Below are positions 23,556 to 34,323 of a stretch of DNA of 64,000 nucleotides, one piece after another. Origin of the DNA: Poa pratensis (lineage: Eukaryota > Streptophyta > Magnoliopsida > Poales > Poaceae). Each line of letters starts with the position of its first letter. Positions within the stretch are counted from its first letter, which is position 1. The DNA lies in contig CAMZMU010000117.1 of the NCBI GenBank assembly GCA_947311845.1, positions 72,573,444-72,637,443 on the forward strand, in the 5' to 3' direction. Both the position numbers and the translations under genes were made by a program. Under the pieces are notes generated by a model. The model searched no databases. It was not told the origin of the DNA and worked only from the letters and a program-made list of their open reading frames with translations.

Positions 23556-26500
23556 ATGGAGGACGCAGAGGAAAATTCCATGTAAGTTCGTCCGATTTTC
23601 TTCCGCAACTTTTCCCTCCTCTCATCATATATAAGTACCTGCTGCCGCACGCCGTGCACAAAAGTTTGCTGCTTTAGCTTCGTCTCGATAGCGTCCAATT
23701 TGGGATAAAAAGAGAGGGGAATCTGGGAGAAACAGAGAAGCTGATAATGCGACTGCTGCCCTGTGAAGGTTCGAGACCAGCCATGTCCTCGGCGCGCTGC
23801 TGGCCTCCTCGCCGCTGCTGGCGCGCGCCTGGGACCGGTGCGCGGCGGCCGCCGCGATGGGCGCAGCTTCCTCCGGGTTCGTGCACACCGGCGGTGGGAA
23901 GGACGGTGGCACCGTCTACGTAGCCTTCTCCGGGGTGCAGGCCGCCCTGTCGGTGGCGGGCGCTGCGGCGGTGGCCATCGGCGCCGACGTCTTCGCGCCG
24001 GTCGAGATCCGGAATGACGCGGCCAGGGCAAGGCTCTTTCCGCAGCTGGCCGGCGCCGAGACGGATGCGGCCGCCGACGCCGGGGGTCCGGTCGCCGTCC
24101 AGGCGCTCGCGCTGCGGTGCTTCGTGAAATTGTGCGGCTCACCGGAGTTCCAGGTAAATTAGCGAATCAATTAGCCGAAATATCTAAAGAATCAGCATTT
24201 GACCCCGTGTTTATCTCCTTGATTTCTCTGCATAATAATTGTGTCTTGTAATGTTCAAGCGTGTGATGATCTGATATTTTTTCTTTCCGGCTGTTTGGGC
24301 GAAGTTATGGTGATGTTGATGTGCCTGTCTTTAGTTGGTTGGTATGTCCTTTGTGTTCAGACTTCACAAGATGAGAGATGTGGTTGATTAACAGTGTCAA
24401 ATTATACGATATTTCAGTAGGCAATAAATTGACAGCTTGATTGGGCCAAGGTCTACTAGCATTGTGGGATAGAAACAAGAATGTAGTCTTTCATTTTGAG
24501 AATAAAAAAGCCCAATCTAGAGATTGCTATGAGTATTTCTGTTGACCTTACCCTTCTTGCTTTTTCTATTTCATTTTATATATGTATTTAGCAAATTACA
24601 CTTTTTTCTTGTATTGCAGTCTGAAGTTAGAACTGTTTATCTTGTTCTTCTTTTTGAGTTTTTTATGGTTTATTTAGTGCCTTTGACATAGAGTTTGTAT
24701 GTATGAGCTTATCTCAAAGCTGCAATCTCTATCAAACTTGGCGGCCACCTTTAAGATGCTGTGCACCTGTCCATTTCATGTCAGTGTGAACAAAAATTAC
24801 GGCAAAATGGCACCGCATCCCAACAAGTTTTTTTTGTGTGTCTACTATTCCTCTTTTGCTGTTACCTGCATTAGAGGAATTTGGTGTGGCCCACGGGCAA
24901 CCGATGACAATAAAGCATGTACGATGCAGTGTGGTGTAGTTCATGATTGAGAGCGGCATGGCAATATACTTCACCAGTTTACGGCTTCATTTGGAACGTT
25001 GTAACACAGGAATTTTATGGGATTTATTATGTAGTAATTTCACATGAAGTGATTAAACACTTTTCAATTCCCGTAAAAAGGGCACTGCATTCTGAAGAGC
25101 GCTGCATCTTGGGCACTTAGGAAACTCAGCTGTTAGAAATGGGAATGCAGGATGTTTCATACACGCCAAATACGGAGAATGAAAGGACTGTTCACTGATG
25201 GAAGTATAATCTGAGTTGTCAGATGAGGAATACACAATTTACAGTCAGGCTTCTTTTGTACGATATACTCTTCCTATGCTCCTCAAATACAAAAAAAAAA
25301 AATCGTACATGGTTATAATTAGATAGTACTACCTCATTTTAATTGGTCCTGAGGCATATGACTGTACATTCTCTCTTCACATAACTTGAGGAATATAAAC
25401 TCAAATATTTCTTGATAAAGTTCAGTAATGTTTGAGAGACTTCACCTGTTCATCTGGTGCTATACTTTCTTCTAGTATCTCTCTCATTCCAAATGTAATT
25501 TGTGGCCTGATTCTTATTTATGAATCTCTAGAAGTTCAGAGTATGCTCCTGGAAGTAGTAAACCTCTCCCTATCTGCAGTTCTGCACCAAAGATTTTTGT
25601 TCTACTTTATTCTTCTAATGCTTTACCACTGCCAAAATGGTCTCTGACTCATTGCATTGGGTTAATGTCAATGCAGATGCTGCTGAATCAGATAAGGGGA
25701 AAGGAGGTGGTGTTCACTGGCCACTCCCTCGGTGGTGCCATCGCTGCTCTCGCCACGCTGCACTATCTCTGCATCTCATCGTCAAGTTCGGTATCAACCC
25801 GAGTTCCTCCTGTGCTATGCATCACATTTGGGAGCCCGCTGCTCGGCAACGAGGCCCTTTCCCAGGCAATTCTTCATGAGCGGTGGGGCGGCAGCTTTTG
25901 CCATGTCGTCTCACAGCACGACGTCGTTCCGAGGCTCCTTTTCTGCCCTCTAGACGCCGTTCCTGTACACATCATGGTCGGCATGCAGCTGCAGCAACGG
26001 CTCGGGTGCACTCGCCATGCCGGCGTGGTGTCCATGCGTGTGGCAGAATCTGAGCAGGAGGCACTGAGGCAACTGATACAGGCGCACATCCGCTCGGTGG
26101 CCATGGAGCAGAAGCTCGCCGCTCCAGAGACGCGGGGTGGGAGCCCTTACCGCCCGTTCGGGGCCTACGTGCTGTGTTCACCAGACGGTGCAGTGTGTGT
26201 TGACAGCATGACCGCGGTGGTCCAGATGCTCTATGCGACATTTGCTGCCAGGTGTGTGCCAGGCAGCGCGATGTGCCTGGAGGCCGCACACTCTTGCTAT
26301 GGCGAGCTCGTGCTTAAAATGCCGCAGCAGTTGCTCTTGAAGCGGCGTCCGCACATCTTCGAGGCACCAGTGGCAGTGTTCAACTCCAACTACGATGCTG
26401 GCATCTCCCTTGCGCTGGAGGCTTCCGGCATTGATGGTGAGGCAACGGAGGCCACTACGGCGCGGCACTGGCTGAAGGCATCGAAGCGGGCTGGCCGCAG

Positions 26501-27306
26501 CCCAAGCCTGATCTGCGCGGGGCTTGCGACACAACTGGGGCGTATCACGCCATACAGGGCGCAGATCGAGTGGTACAAAGCATCGTTCGATAGCGACACG
26601 GGTTACTATGATGCATTCAAGCAGCGGAGGTCACCCAAGAAGTTCAACAAGGCAGACATGGACCGCCTCAAGCTGGGCCTGTTCTGGGATGGCGTGCTGT
26701 CCATGCTCGCGAACAGCCAGCTCCCCCACGACTTCCACCGTCGTGCCAAGTGGGTTAACGCTGCCCGCTTCTACCAGCTCCTTGTTGAGCCCCTCGACAT
26801 CGCCGACTACCACCGCAAAAACCTCCACAGGACAAGAGGCAGCTACATCAGTCATGGCCGCGAGAGAAGGTAGGAGTAGCATCACCACCATTTTTTATAC
26901 TTTATCTGTTAGTTCACACAGACCATGTACACACCATAGGTATGAACTGTTCGACAAGTGGTGGAAGGAGAAGGGTGCCTTCACTGGAACCAGCGACACC
27001 ACGACCACATCAAACAAGATGAGGAGCAAATACGCGGGTTTGACGCAGGACCCATGCTTCTGGGCAAGAGTGGAAGAGGCACGTGAGCTGACGGAGAGGG
27101 CCAAGGCCGAACACGACGCACCATCGCTGGCGATGAAATTGGGGAGCCTAAGAGAGTTCGAGCGCTACTCTGGTGAGCTGGTGGAGAGCAAGGAGGTATC
27201 TATTGATGTCCTCGCGCCGCAGTCGAGCTACACCTTATGGGTGGAGGAGTGGGAGGAGCTCAAGCTTAGAGACGATGTCAGGACAGCATTATTGTTACAG
27301 TTCTGA
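23556..27306 (+). CDS. PAD4: PAD4 lipase-like immune regulator (4 exons, 656 aa)
   Basis: PAD4 pairs with EDS1 in the nucleus and cytoplasm and promotes salicylic-acid defence; it is a lipase-like protein with a C-terminal EP (EDS1-PAD4) helical domain. Exons: 23556-23581, 23769-24153, 25677-26869, 26940-27306, all with GT..AG borders and continuous phase, giving 656 aa. The N-terminal lipase-like domain has MFETSHVLGALLASSPLLAR at its start, the nucleophile elbow GHSLGGAIAAL early in exon 3, and CHVVSQHDVVPR with the aspartate. The EP domain includes QIEWYKASFDSDTGYYDAFK, FWDGVLSML, LLVEPLDIADYH, and in exon 4 KYAGLTQDPCFWARVEEA. It is longer than Arabidopsis PAD4 (541 aa), mainly through insertions such as an alanine/glycine-rich stretch. 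The position of the catalytic histidine appears to be Gln. No lesion found. Intron 2 is 1.5 kb. Confidence 0.93.
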
Positions 27307-27790
27307 ACTGGAACAGCTCTAGAATTTTTAAATTTTGCCACTAGCTTAGGTAAATTAGTATAGACGTACAGGTGATTGCGAATATGCATAGGCTTGCAGA
27401 CTGCAGAGGCACTGCATTATGATGTAGTATCTGTTCTTTATGTGGCGTCTCGATGCTGATTGATTCAGTTGATTCTCCTTCTTGGTCAAGTGTTTACGTA
27501 TGATTTATCACCGGGATGGTCAGCAAATGTATATAGCTTCCCTGTATGATCAGTGTCTCACATGTTTTGTGACCAAGCAAATTGTGCGAGATTGGTATTT
27601 TGGACCAAAAAAAAAACATTTGTCATGATTTACGATGCTCCTAGAATTCTGGATCACTGAAATCTTCAATAACTACATTGAATCCAAGTCGCAGTTGTGT
27701 GGATAAAAAAGATTACAGTTGATTTTAAAGAACAAATTATTTCTAGTCAAAACAAAATGCCATCTTGGAACACAACATGGGGAACATGTG
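27307..27790. other. PAD4 3' UTR and downstream spacer
   Basis: AT-rich DNA after the TGA. No other gene is seen. Confidence 0.35.
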
Positions 27791-27795
27791 GTAAT

Positions 27796-28259
27796 TGTTG
27801 GAATAGGCTTGTGTGTCCAGTCGACTTCCCGGCTGTGGGGAGTCGATAACTTAGAGGGTGCCGACTCCGGGGTCTGTCCCAAGTCGAGGATGTGTCCGAC
27901 TCCAGGGTCTGTCCCGAGTTGAGGCAGTCGCCAGGTTATCAGGTGCCAGGACTTGTCCTGTAGCCGTTGTCCTAAGGTGGTGCGTCAGCACCAGTATAGA
28001 GTAGGTAGATAGGACGTGCTAGACGTCACCTATAGTGTTTCCATGTCATGACGGCGTCAACAGTGGCGTTGAGTCATGACATCATATGTCCTGTCACATC
28101 AAGTCTGATGTGACAGCTTAGTTGACTATTAGGCCAGCAGCTTGGCACAGGCTCTATTTAGAGGGAGGAATACTAAGGAGAAAATTGAGGCAAATCATTT
28201 CTCACAGTGAAACACACTCCCCTCTCTTCACTCTCTCTCGTTTAACTTTAGGGACAACA
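27796..28259 (+). mobile_element. Solo LTR, 464 bp, with 5 bp target duplication
   Basis: Starts TGTTGGAATAGG and ends GGGACAACA, with perfect GTAAT on both sides (27791-27795, 28260-28264). A CTATTTAGAG TATA-like box lies near 28153. There is no internal domain, so it is the product of LTR-LTR recombination. Family not identified; TGTT..AACA ends suit copia or gypsy. Orientation is taken from the TATA-like box. Confidence 0.8.
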
Positions 28260-28349
28260 GTAATGAATGACCAAACGATATTGGGCAACTCTATTGTCTG
28301 TAGGCTACTACTGATCTGCACATGACAGGAACTGAGGAACAGATTCACA

Positions 28350-29519
28350 TCAGCCCAGAGGGAAATGCCATGTTGCTGCCTCTCGGTACAGATCCACACC
28401 GCCCTTGCACGATCCTATGGGAAGGGGTGAGCGGACCGACCCATCATTCATGTCGTATATCGCGTAGGAACTCGGCGCGCTCGGCTCATGCTCCCAGTAC
28501 CACCCGCAGCGGCCATCATCCAGGAAGAAGATGCAGTTCCCCTTTAGATCGTACTGAGACGCACAGACGGACCTGGAGCATCTTGGCCCAAGAAACAGCA
28601 CCTGGTCATCGCCCACGCTTCTCATGTCTACCCACTGTGATGACTGAAAGTTCGCCTCGCACACCTCGAATTCGAACCGTACGGCCCTGATCTCGAACCC
28701 TGAGTGGTTGTCCACAGATGGCTTGCCATATATTGTTCCACGGATCAGCAGCAGGGCACCACGGGATTCAACCAGGTATGTGTCGAATGTGAGGAGGCCA
28801 CCCGGGTACTGCCTGAAGGACCAGGGAGGACCCTCTATGATGCGCTCGATCCGGGAAATGAATAATCTGCCGCTGTCATCGTCCTCTTCGACGTCGATAA
28901 TGTGAAGGTTTCTCCAGTCGTCAACCATGTATAACTTGCCTTGGTGGAAAATTATGTCAAGAGACCTGTCACAGCCAAGCGCACTTACACACCATAGATC
29001 TCCTCCCGGTTGGCACACTGCAAGAGTGCGGAGATCCCCTAGGTCAACGATGGCAGCAACAAGGCGCACCGAGCACATGATTACCTTGTATATTGACATG
29101 GTTACATGGTCCAAATGTGAGAAGCATGTTCTGTGATCATTGGTAACTACATGAGGCTCATCAATGAGGTTGAACATGTCAAGGTCAGGGAGCTTCAAGG
29201 TGACCTTAGAGAGTGTGTCTACGAGAGAGCAGGACACGTCATGTGAGAAGACAAGCCACTCGCCACAGGAACTGTGGAATTCCGCACTGTTGGGGACCTG
29301 GACCTGGAAGGATTCACTGTGAGGCAAGCTGAAGAAGGTTCCACCAGGGAGCATGAACCACGGCAAAGGCGGGGGCAGGATCTGCTGCCTCGCGGAGACG
29401 CGCCAATGGTGGCATACAGCTGCAAAACGGATGCGGTCAGAGTGGGCAGGGAGGCGGAGGAGGACCAGGCCAGCAAGCTCAGATGGTAGGTCTGACCATG
29501 ATCGCTGGTACTTCGCCAT
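28350..29519 (-). CDS. F-box protein with C-terminal DUF295 domain (389 aa)
   Basis: F-box proteins are substrate receptors of SCF ubiquitin ligases. The single-exon frame begins at the ATG read from 29519 (MAKYQRSW). The in-frame codon three residues upstream is GTG, so it is not the start. The F-box lies at about residues 8-48 (WSDLPSELAGLVLLRLP...RFAAVCHHWR). The rest fits the plant DUF295 family: LPGGTFFSLPHS near residue 60, a central DLGDLRTLAVCQPGGD, FHQGKLYMVDDWRNLHIIDV, then VFLGP-like VLFLGPRCSRSVCA and a C-terminal IYDMNDGSV. The terminal TGA is at 28350-28352. It is convergent with PAD4. The grass DUF295 family is large and fast-evolving; the substrate cannot be inferred. Confidence 0.88.
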   Translation of the reverse strand: MAKYQRSWSDLPSELAGLVLLRLPAHSDRIRFAAVCHHWRVSARQQILPPPLPWFMLPGGTFFSLPHSESFQVQVPNSAEFHSSCGEWLVFSHDVSCSLVDTLSKVTLKLPDLDMFNLIDEPHVVTNDHRTCFSHLDHVTMSIYKVIMCSVRLVAAIVDLGDLRTLAVCQPGGDLWCVSALGCDRSLDIIFHQGKLYMVDDWRNLHIIDVEEDDDSGRLFISRIERIIEGPPWSFRQYPGGLLTFDTYLVESRGALLLIRGTIYGKPSVDNHSGFEIRAVRFEFEVCEANFQSSQWVDMRSVGDDQVLFLGPRCSRSVCASQYDLKGNCIFFLDDGRCGWYWEHEPSAPSSYAIYDMNDGSVRSPLPIGSCKGGVDLYREAATWHFPLG

Positions 29520-30300
29520 GTTACTCACAGGAACCTGCTACAAAATAAAAATGGACAACTCTTTACAGGGAGACATATTGTAACATTGCAAACTGAATCA
29601 CAGAGTTCCCGGATTAGGCAGTATAGAACATCAAGAATAAATAGGTGATTAGAGGTGCTCGAATGGTATGTGGGTGAAATAAATAGGTTTAGTAGTCCCT
29701 CAGTTTCAATGTGTGGAGCGTATTTTCACTGTGCAAGTCTGAACTTTGACATAGATTTTCCATTTTACAAATGGTTATGGAATCGAATCATAAGAAAGTG
29801 TTTAATCTTCAGTTAAAAAAAAGAAACGTTTTAATCTCATGTTGTCAATTTCGTGTAATATAACTCACAAATTATCGGATAAGTTATTGGTCAAATCTTG
29901 ATCTAGTAAAAACAAATGGAATACCAACTAATTCTCCATGGTGGACAGTTCTTATAATCGTTCTTTTCTGCTAATATTGATCCTCTCCAGTCTCCACCCC
30001 AATGAAGTGCACACATACAAACAAGAATGCATGTCTAATCATTAATAGGATTCTCCCTTTCAGTCTAAGGAAATTTGTTCCCATTGAGTTCCCCAAAGAA
30101 CAGTTACAATCCATCTGTTCCACCCATTAATCTGGAACCAAATCAAACCCTAGATAGCAAAACAAGCTGCAACATTAAGCGGAGACGACGGCGCTAAATG
30201 AACCTGCCAGAGCAAACCATCTTGATTCTGCCGGAACAAGATATGCTGGTTTAGGGTTACCTCTAGTTTCCTCGACGGCGACGTGCCTCCATCACCACTG
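29520..30300. other. Upstream region of the F-box gene
   Basis: A likely 5' leader on the minus strand includes an intron-like start near 30290 (GAGGTAACCCT). A TTTTGTAGCAG acceptor-like site lies at about 29530-29540, just before the start codon, so a 5' UTR intron of about 0.7 kb is plausible. A decayed Stowaway-like word lies near 29694. No other gene is seen. Confidence 0.35.
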
Positions 30301-30306
30301 ATCTCT

Positions 30307-30426
30307 GCCGCCGCCGATGCGTGTGTGGTTTTTCTTTTCTTTGAGATGGATCCGCCGTCGATGCTCGCGTATGGTTGTGTGTACTGTTGTAGCCGCCGCC
30401 GATGCGTGTGTGGTTTTTCTTTTCTT
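30307..30426. repeat. Two 35 bp direct repeats, 85 bp apart
   Basis: GCCGCCGCCGATGCGTGTGT plus GGTTTTTCTTTTCTT occurs at 30307-30341 and again at 30392-30426. The copies look identical. Confidence 0.75.
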
Positions 30427-30427
30427 A

Positions 30428-30542
30428 GCAGATGGGCTGTCGAAGCCAAATTAGGCTGTGTACTTTCTGATCTGTGCTGGGCTACCTCGTGTCTGTCAGT
30501 CCGAATATAAGCCCAATATAATAAGTTCAACACTAGACGAGT
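30428..30542 (+). repeat. Direct repeat copy 1 (flank of a LINE fragment)
   Basis: Begins GCAGATGGGCTGTCGAAGCC and resembles 31277-31420, sharing CTGTGCTGGGCT, CTACCTCGTGTC, AGTCCGA-TATAA and AGTAGAT/CTAGACGA-type words. The homology is imperfect with small indels. Confidence 0.5.
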
Positions 30543-30746
30543 GAAACCAATGTTCTACTGTAAAAAAAAGTTTCAAAAAACCTAAAAAATTATGTTACGT
30601 TAGAAAGGTGATATTGTATGAATATGTAGACTTTGAAGTTCAAACTCATATTAATTTGCGAGGTAAGAACGAAATAAAATATGCATCAATAGTGATGGAG
30701 TGTTGTACTATTTGTCATTGTTCATTGTTGAATTTGAATTTCTCCT

Positions 30747-31230
30747 CTAAGACGGTGCTGAAACGTCCCACGAACTTGCCTCCATGGCTGAGACAACTTC
30801 AAGACAATCACTCGCAACCTGGACTCGATCTAGGGACAGGTCACACGCCAATGCCAAAGCTTCTCGGCAGGCAAGTGCCTCCAAGGTCGCTGGATCAGCT
30901 ATGCCAAGGATCACCATTGCTGACGCTCCAAGGTAGCTTCCATCTTCTTTCCTGCAAACAGCCGTCACGGCACCAAAATTGTGGTTCTTTCGAACGGCTG
31001 CATCAACATTGATCTTTGTGTAGCCGTCTGCCGGAGCTATCCATCTTTTCACCATAGGATTTATTCTCGGTCTCGCTACCGATTTTTGTGTTGCTTTAGT
31101 GATCTCCAAATCCCGGATGAAACTTTCAACAAAACTGTATGTCCACAAAGGGCTCTAGTAAATGTCCTCGTGGATCGCATTCCTACGGGCGTACCAAAAT
31201 AGACCACAGAGTGACCATACAGCGGACCAA
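30747..31230 (-). mobile_element. LINE fragment encoding an RNase H-like (RVT_3) domain
   Basis: The minus strand encodes FVESFIRDLEI, then WIAPADGYTKINVDAAV and ALACREALALACDLSLDRVQ..SDCLEVV. These are the landmarks of the RNase H-like domain at the end of plant LINE proteins; the first Asp lies in INVDAA and another in SDCLEV. Upstream of 31148 the text continues in another frame (AIHED-like). Fragment only, no poly(A). Confidence 0.7.
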
Positions 31231-31276
31231 GTTGTGTGTACTACTGTACGGTGTAGAAGTGCAAGGCTCCTCGACA

Positions 31277-31420
31277 GCAGATGGGCTGTCCAAGCGGTCT
31301 GTACTTTGTGGTCTGTGCTGGGCTTGTGGTATCTTTGGGCCTACCTCGTGTCAATTAGTCAGAGTATATGCCCTAGTCCGAGTATAACCCAGTATCCAAG
31401 TCAAACAGTAGATGATTCTG
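31277..31420 (+). repeat. Direct repeat copy 2 (flank of a LINE fragment)
   Basis: Begins GCAGATGGGCTGTCCAAGCG, the counterpart of 30428-30542, on the other side of the LINE fragment in the same orientation. Confidence 0.5.
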
Positions 31421-31568
31421 AAACTCCCCCTAAAAAACATGATTCTAAAATTGAAAAAAACGTGTTGAGTATATAAGAAATTGTCCGATTAAATTAATCC
31501 AAGTATAAATCATGAGCATGACATAAAGAGTGCTAATGGCATACTGAAACTCTATGATAAAACATGTA

Positions 31569-31691
31569 CTCCCTCCGTTCCAAATTAGATGACTTCCATT
31601 TGTCCACTTGCGAATGTATCTAGACATGTTACTGGTATAGATGCATCCGCATGTGGACAAATGGAAGTCATCTAATTTGGAACGGAGGGAG
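31569..31691. mobile_element. Stowaway MITE
   Basis: Ends CTCCCTCCGTTCCAAATTAG and CTAATTTGGAACGGAGGGAG, with TA on both sides (31567-31568, 31692-31693). The arms are nearly perfect over about 50 bp. It directly abuts the large inverted repeat to its right. Confidence 0.92.
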
Positions 31692-32440
31692 TACTAGAGA
31701 AATAGTAGACATATCTACAGAAATCGCTAGTACGGCAGACATGCAAATAATCAGGTGAGGGATAAACGTGTACCCTCCAATAGGCCAGTTGGCCGTAGCA
31801 GCAGCGGAGGCAGCGGCGGCTGCTGCGGCAGCAGCAGCGGTACCGGTCTCCTCGACAATCTTGTCGGCGTCGGTGTTCATGGTGATGACGAAGGCGACGC
31901 GAACGTAGTTGATGCAGATGTAGTTGAAGTAGACGAATGGAGGCGAGCAGTCGCGTAGCAAACGCCCTCCAAAACCTAATCGCCTCTCTCCCGTACAGGA
32001 TGTGGAGAGGCGGGGTTTCGGAGGGCCTGCTCTCCCAGCAACCGTGTACGCAGTCGGCGGGATGGGATCAGCGATGGCAGCAACATCAAGTGGAACGACA
32101 GTGGCGGCGCGTGGAGCAGATGCCATCCTGTACGGGAGAGAGGCGATTAGGTTTTTAGAGAGCGTTTACTACGCGACTGCTCGCCTCCGTTCGTTTGCTT
32201 CAACTACATCTGCATCAACTACGTCTGCGTCGCCTTCGTCATCACCATGAACACCGACGCCGACAAGATTGTCGAGGAGACCGGTACCGCAGCTGCTACC
32301 GCAGCTGCCGCCGCTGCCTCCGCTGCTGCTACGGCCAATTGGCCTATTGGAGCGTACACGTTTATCCCTCACCTGATTATTTGCATGTCTGCCGTACTAG
32401 CGATTTCTGTAGATATGACTACTATTTCTCTAGTACATGT
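31692..32440. repeat. Large inverted repeat: arms of about 315 bp, spacer of about 118 bp
   Basis: The left arm (about 31692-32006) and right arm (about 32125-32440) are reverse complements with few differences. They share CTAGAGAAATAGTAG / CTACTATTTCTCTAG at the outside and AACCTAATCGCCTCTCTCCC / its complement near the spacer. The spacer holds the unpaired part of the same duplicated unit (GGAGAGGCGGGGTTTCGG...). A transcript across it would fold into a long near-perfect hairpin. Confidence 0.85.
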
Positions 32441-32454
32441 TTTATTAGTTGAAG

Positions 32455-33020
32455 AAGACGAACAGAGGCGAGCAGTCGCGTAGTAAACGCTCTCCAAAAA
32501 CCTAATCGCCTCTCTCCCGTACAGGATGTGGAGAGGCGGGGTTTCGGAGGCCTGCTCTCCCGGCAACCGTGTACGCAGTCGGCGCGGGATGGGATCAGCG
32601 ATGGCAGCAACATCGAGAGGAACGACAGTGGTGGTGCGTGGAGTAGATACGATTTGTTGTCTGTCTATTATGGAGAGGAGCGGAGGCAGCTGCAGCGGTA
32701 CCGGTCTCCTTGACAATCTTGTCGGCGTCGGTGTTCATGGTGATGACGAAGGCGACGCGGACGTAGTTGATGCATATGTAGTTGAAGCAGACAAACGGAG
32801 GCGAGCAGTCGCGTAGTAAACGCTCTCCAAAAACCTAATCGCCTCTCTCCCGTACAGGATGTGGAGAGGCGGGGTTTCGGAGGCCTGCTCTCCCGGCAAC
32901 CGTGTACGCAGTCGGCGGGATGGGATCAGTGATGGCAACAACATCGAGAGGAATGACAGTGGCGGCGCGTGGAGCAGATGCGATTTGTTGTCTGTCTATT
33001 CTGGAGAGGAGCGACCTCTC
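32455..33020. repeat. Two further tandem copies of the same unit
   Basis: Units at about 32455-32690 and 32690-33020 both carry GCGAGCAGTCGCGTAGTAAA, AACCTAATCGCCTCTCTCCC, GGCAACCGTGTACGCAGTCG and end with GATTTGTTGTCTGTCTATT plus GGAGAGGAGCG. Together with the left arm at 31692 they are in one direction; the copy at 32125-32440 is inverted. Confidence 0.8.
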
Positions 33021-33290
33021 TGATATAGGCACAGAGACATGCGAGAGGTCCAGCGGAAACGCACAGTAATTAATCATCATGAATTCTAGGTCCAACGGAA
33101 ATGCACACGCAATTCCCGCGCGTCGAGGCGTGGCAAGGCGGGCAGCGGAGGAGGAGGAGCGCGCGTGTGGAACACCTCACTTCACTTCACAAGCAACTAA
33201 TACCTGTGGGAGCAGAGCTCACCTTATAAGTTGGTGTACATCTCTCCCAACTAGCCATGTGGGAACTGCCACCACTTGCCACGATAACAT
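32690..33290 (-). pseudogene. Truncated 5' portion of an unidentified gene (promoter, leader, first codons)
   Basis: Read on the minus strand from 33290: a CTTATAAGG TATA-like box near 33219-33227, a leader, then ATG (33-strand complement at 32736-32738) followed by MNTDADKIVKETGTAAAA. Copies of the same start are at 31878-31880 (minus) and 32247-32249 (plus). In the fuller copies an alanine run leads to TANWPIG and a GTACACG that could be a splice donor. The rest of the gene is absent. I do not recognise the protein. Confidence 0.4.
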
Positions 33291-33299
33291 GGGCCTTTA

Positions 33300-33720
33300 G
33301 GGATTTTTCTGAAATTGTTAGATGTGACTATAGCCCACCCCAATATTTCAACAAAAGGTATGTAAATATGTATAGAAGTTTCTTCGGATTTTTGTGCACC
33401 TTAAATATGTAAAATGACGTATTTTATAGACAAATTTTATTTCAATTTTTATGGTCTACAAAATATCCGAATGTATTTTTCATACATTGTTGTTCAATGT
33501 GTTGTTGACCTGTAAAATTTCAAGTTTAAATTTTCTTTGTTTGGGAAAAAGGAAAAGGTGGCCCAGCCACATCAAAATACGAACCATTCCATCATTGATC
33601 TCCCAAATCAATGATGGGCCTAATGGGGCAACCGGTTTGAAGGTTGGTAGTGCCAATAATTTTCTAAGATAAATAACGATTAGTTTATTGGAAAATTGAT
33701 ATTGGACAATTACCCTTTTC
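33300..33720. other. Intergenic, no gene supported
   Basis: AT-rich, nothing recognised. Confidence 0.35.
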
Positions 33721-33735
33721 AACTCTTTTTAAGGC

Positions 33736-34015
33736 GGAGAACTTGTATGTGGTAAGATGGTTAGGAGGGTGGTTGTATCCCCAGCCCACCAGAGTTCAAA
33801 CCCCATGTTTGACATTGCTGTTTCTCATTTAGGCAGAATATTCTTCAGTGAGAGGCGACGTTCCCATCGACAGCGAGGCGCCTGTGGTAACTTCGTGAAT
33901 CTAAAGACTCGACCCGCCGGCTCAGTATTTCGAAGGTGCTCATAGACGTAGGGTGTGCGTGCGTGCGTTCATAGGGGTGTATGTGAGCGTGTGTTAGTAC
34001 TATGTTTCGCAAAAA
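33736..34015 (+). mobile_element. Au-type SINE, 280 bp, 15 bp target duplication
   Basis: Flanked by perfect AACTCTTTTTAAGGC at 33721-33735 and 34016-34030. The 5' part is tRNA-like, with a TGGTAAGATGG A-box-like and GAGTTCAAACCCC B-box-like promoter. The middle has GACGTTCCCATCGAC and GGTGCTCATAGACGTAGGGT, and the 3' end has GTGTGCGTGCGTGCGTTCAT, as in plant Au SINEs. Confidence 0.85.
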
Positions 34016-34323
34016 AACTCTTTTTAAGGCATATGTAGTGATGCAAACTCCCCGTTGACATATGCCTTAGGGCCTGCTTCCTTCCCTGTACTTTAGCCAA
34101 ATACCGTTGTAGTCTAATTTTACGGACCTATTAAGGACACACACCCACCCTCCCTAAATACGGCGGGTCCTGTGAAAATGCCAGGAAAAATATACGAAGC
34201 GGAAATGTCGCAGACTTTCCAACAGGGCCCATTATATGTAATCTCCTTTCACCCTATCGTACTCGTGTTTTTGTTAATCCAGATAGTCTATACTTGCAAT
34301 CTTATATAATCCCATCTTGTATT

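Noticed and set aside
26178..26534. Minus-strand frames within PAD4 exon 3
   Set aside because: Shadows of a GC-rich coding exon.
31668..32126. 152-codon minus-strand frame starting MASAPRAATVV
   Set aside because: It joins leader, first codons and intron-like sequence of the duplicated unit and ends in the Stowaway; not a natural protein.
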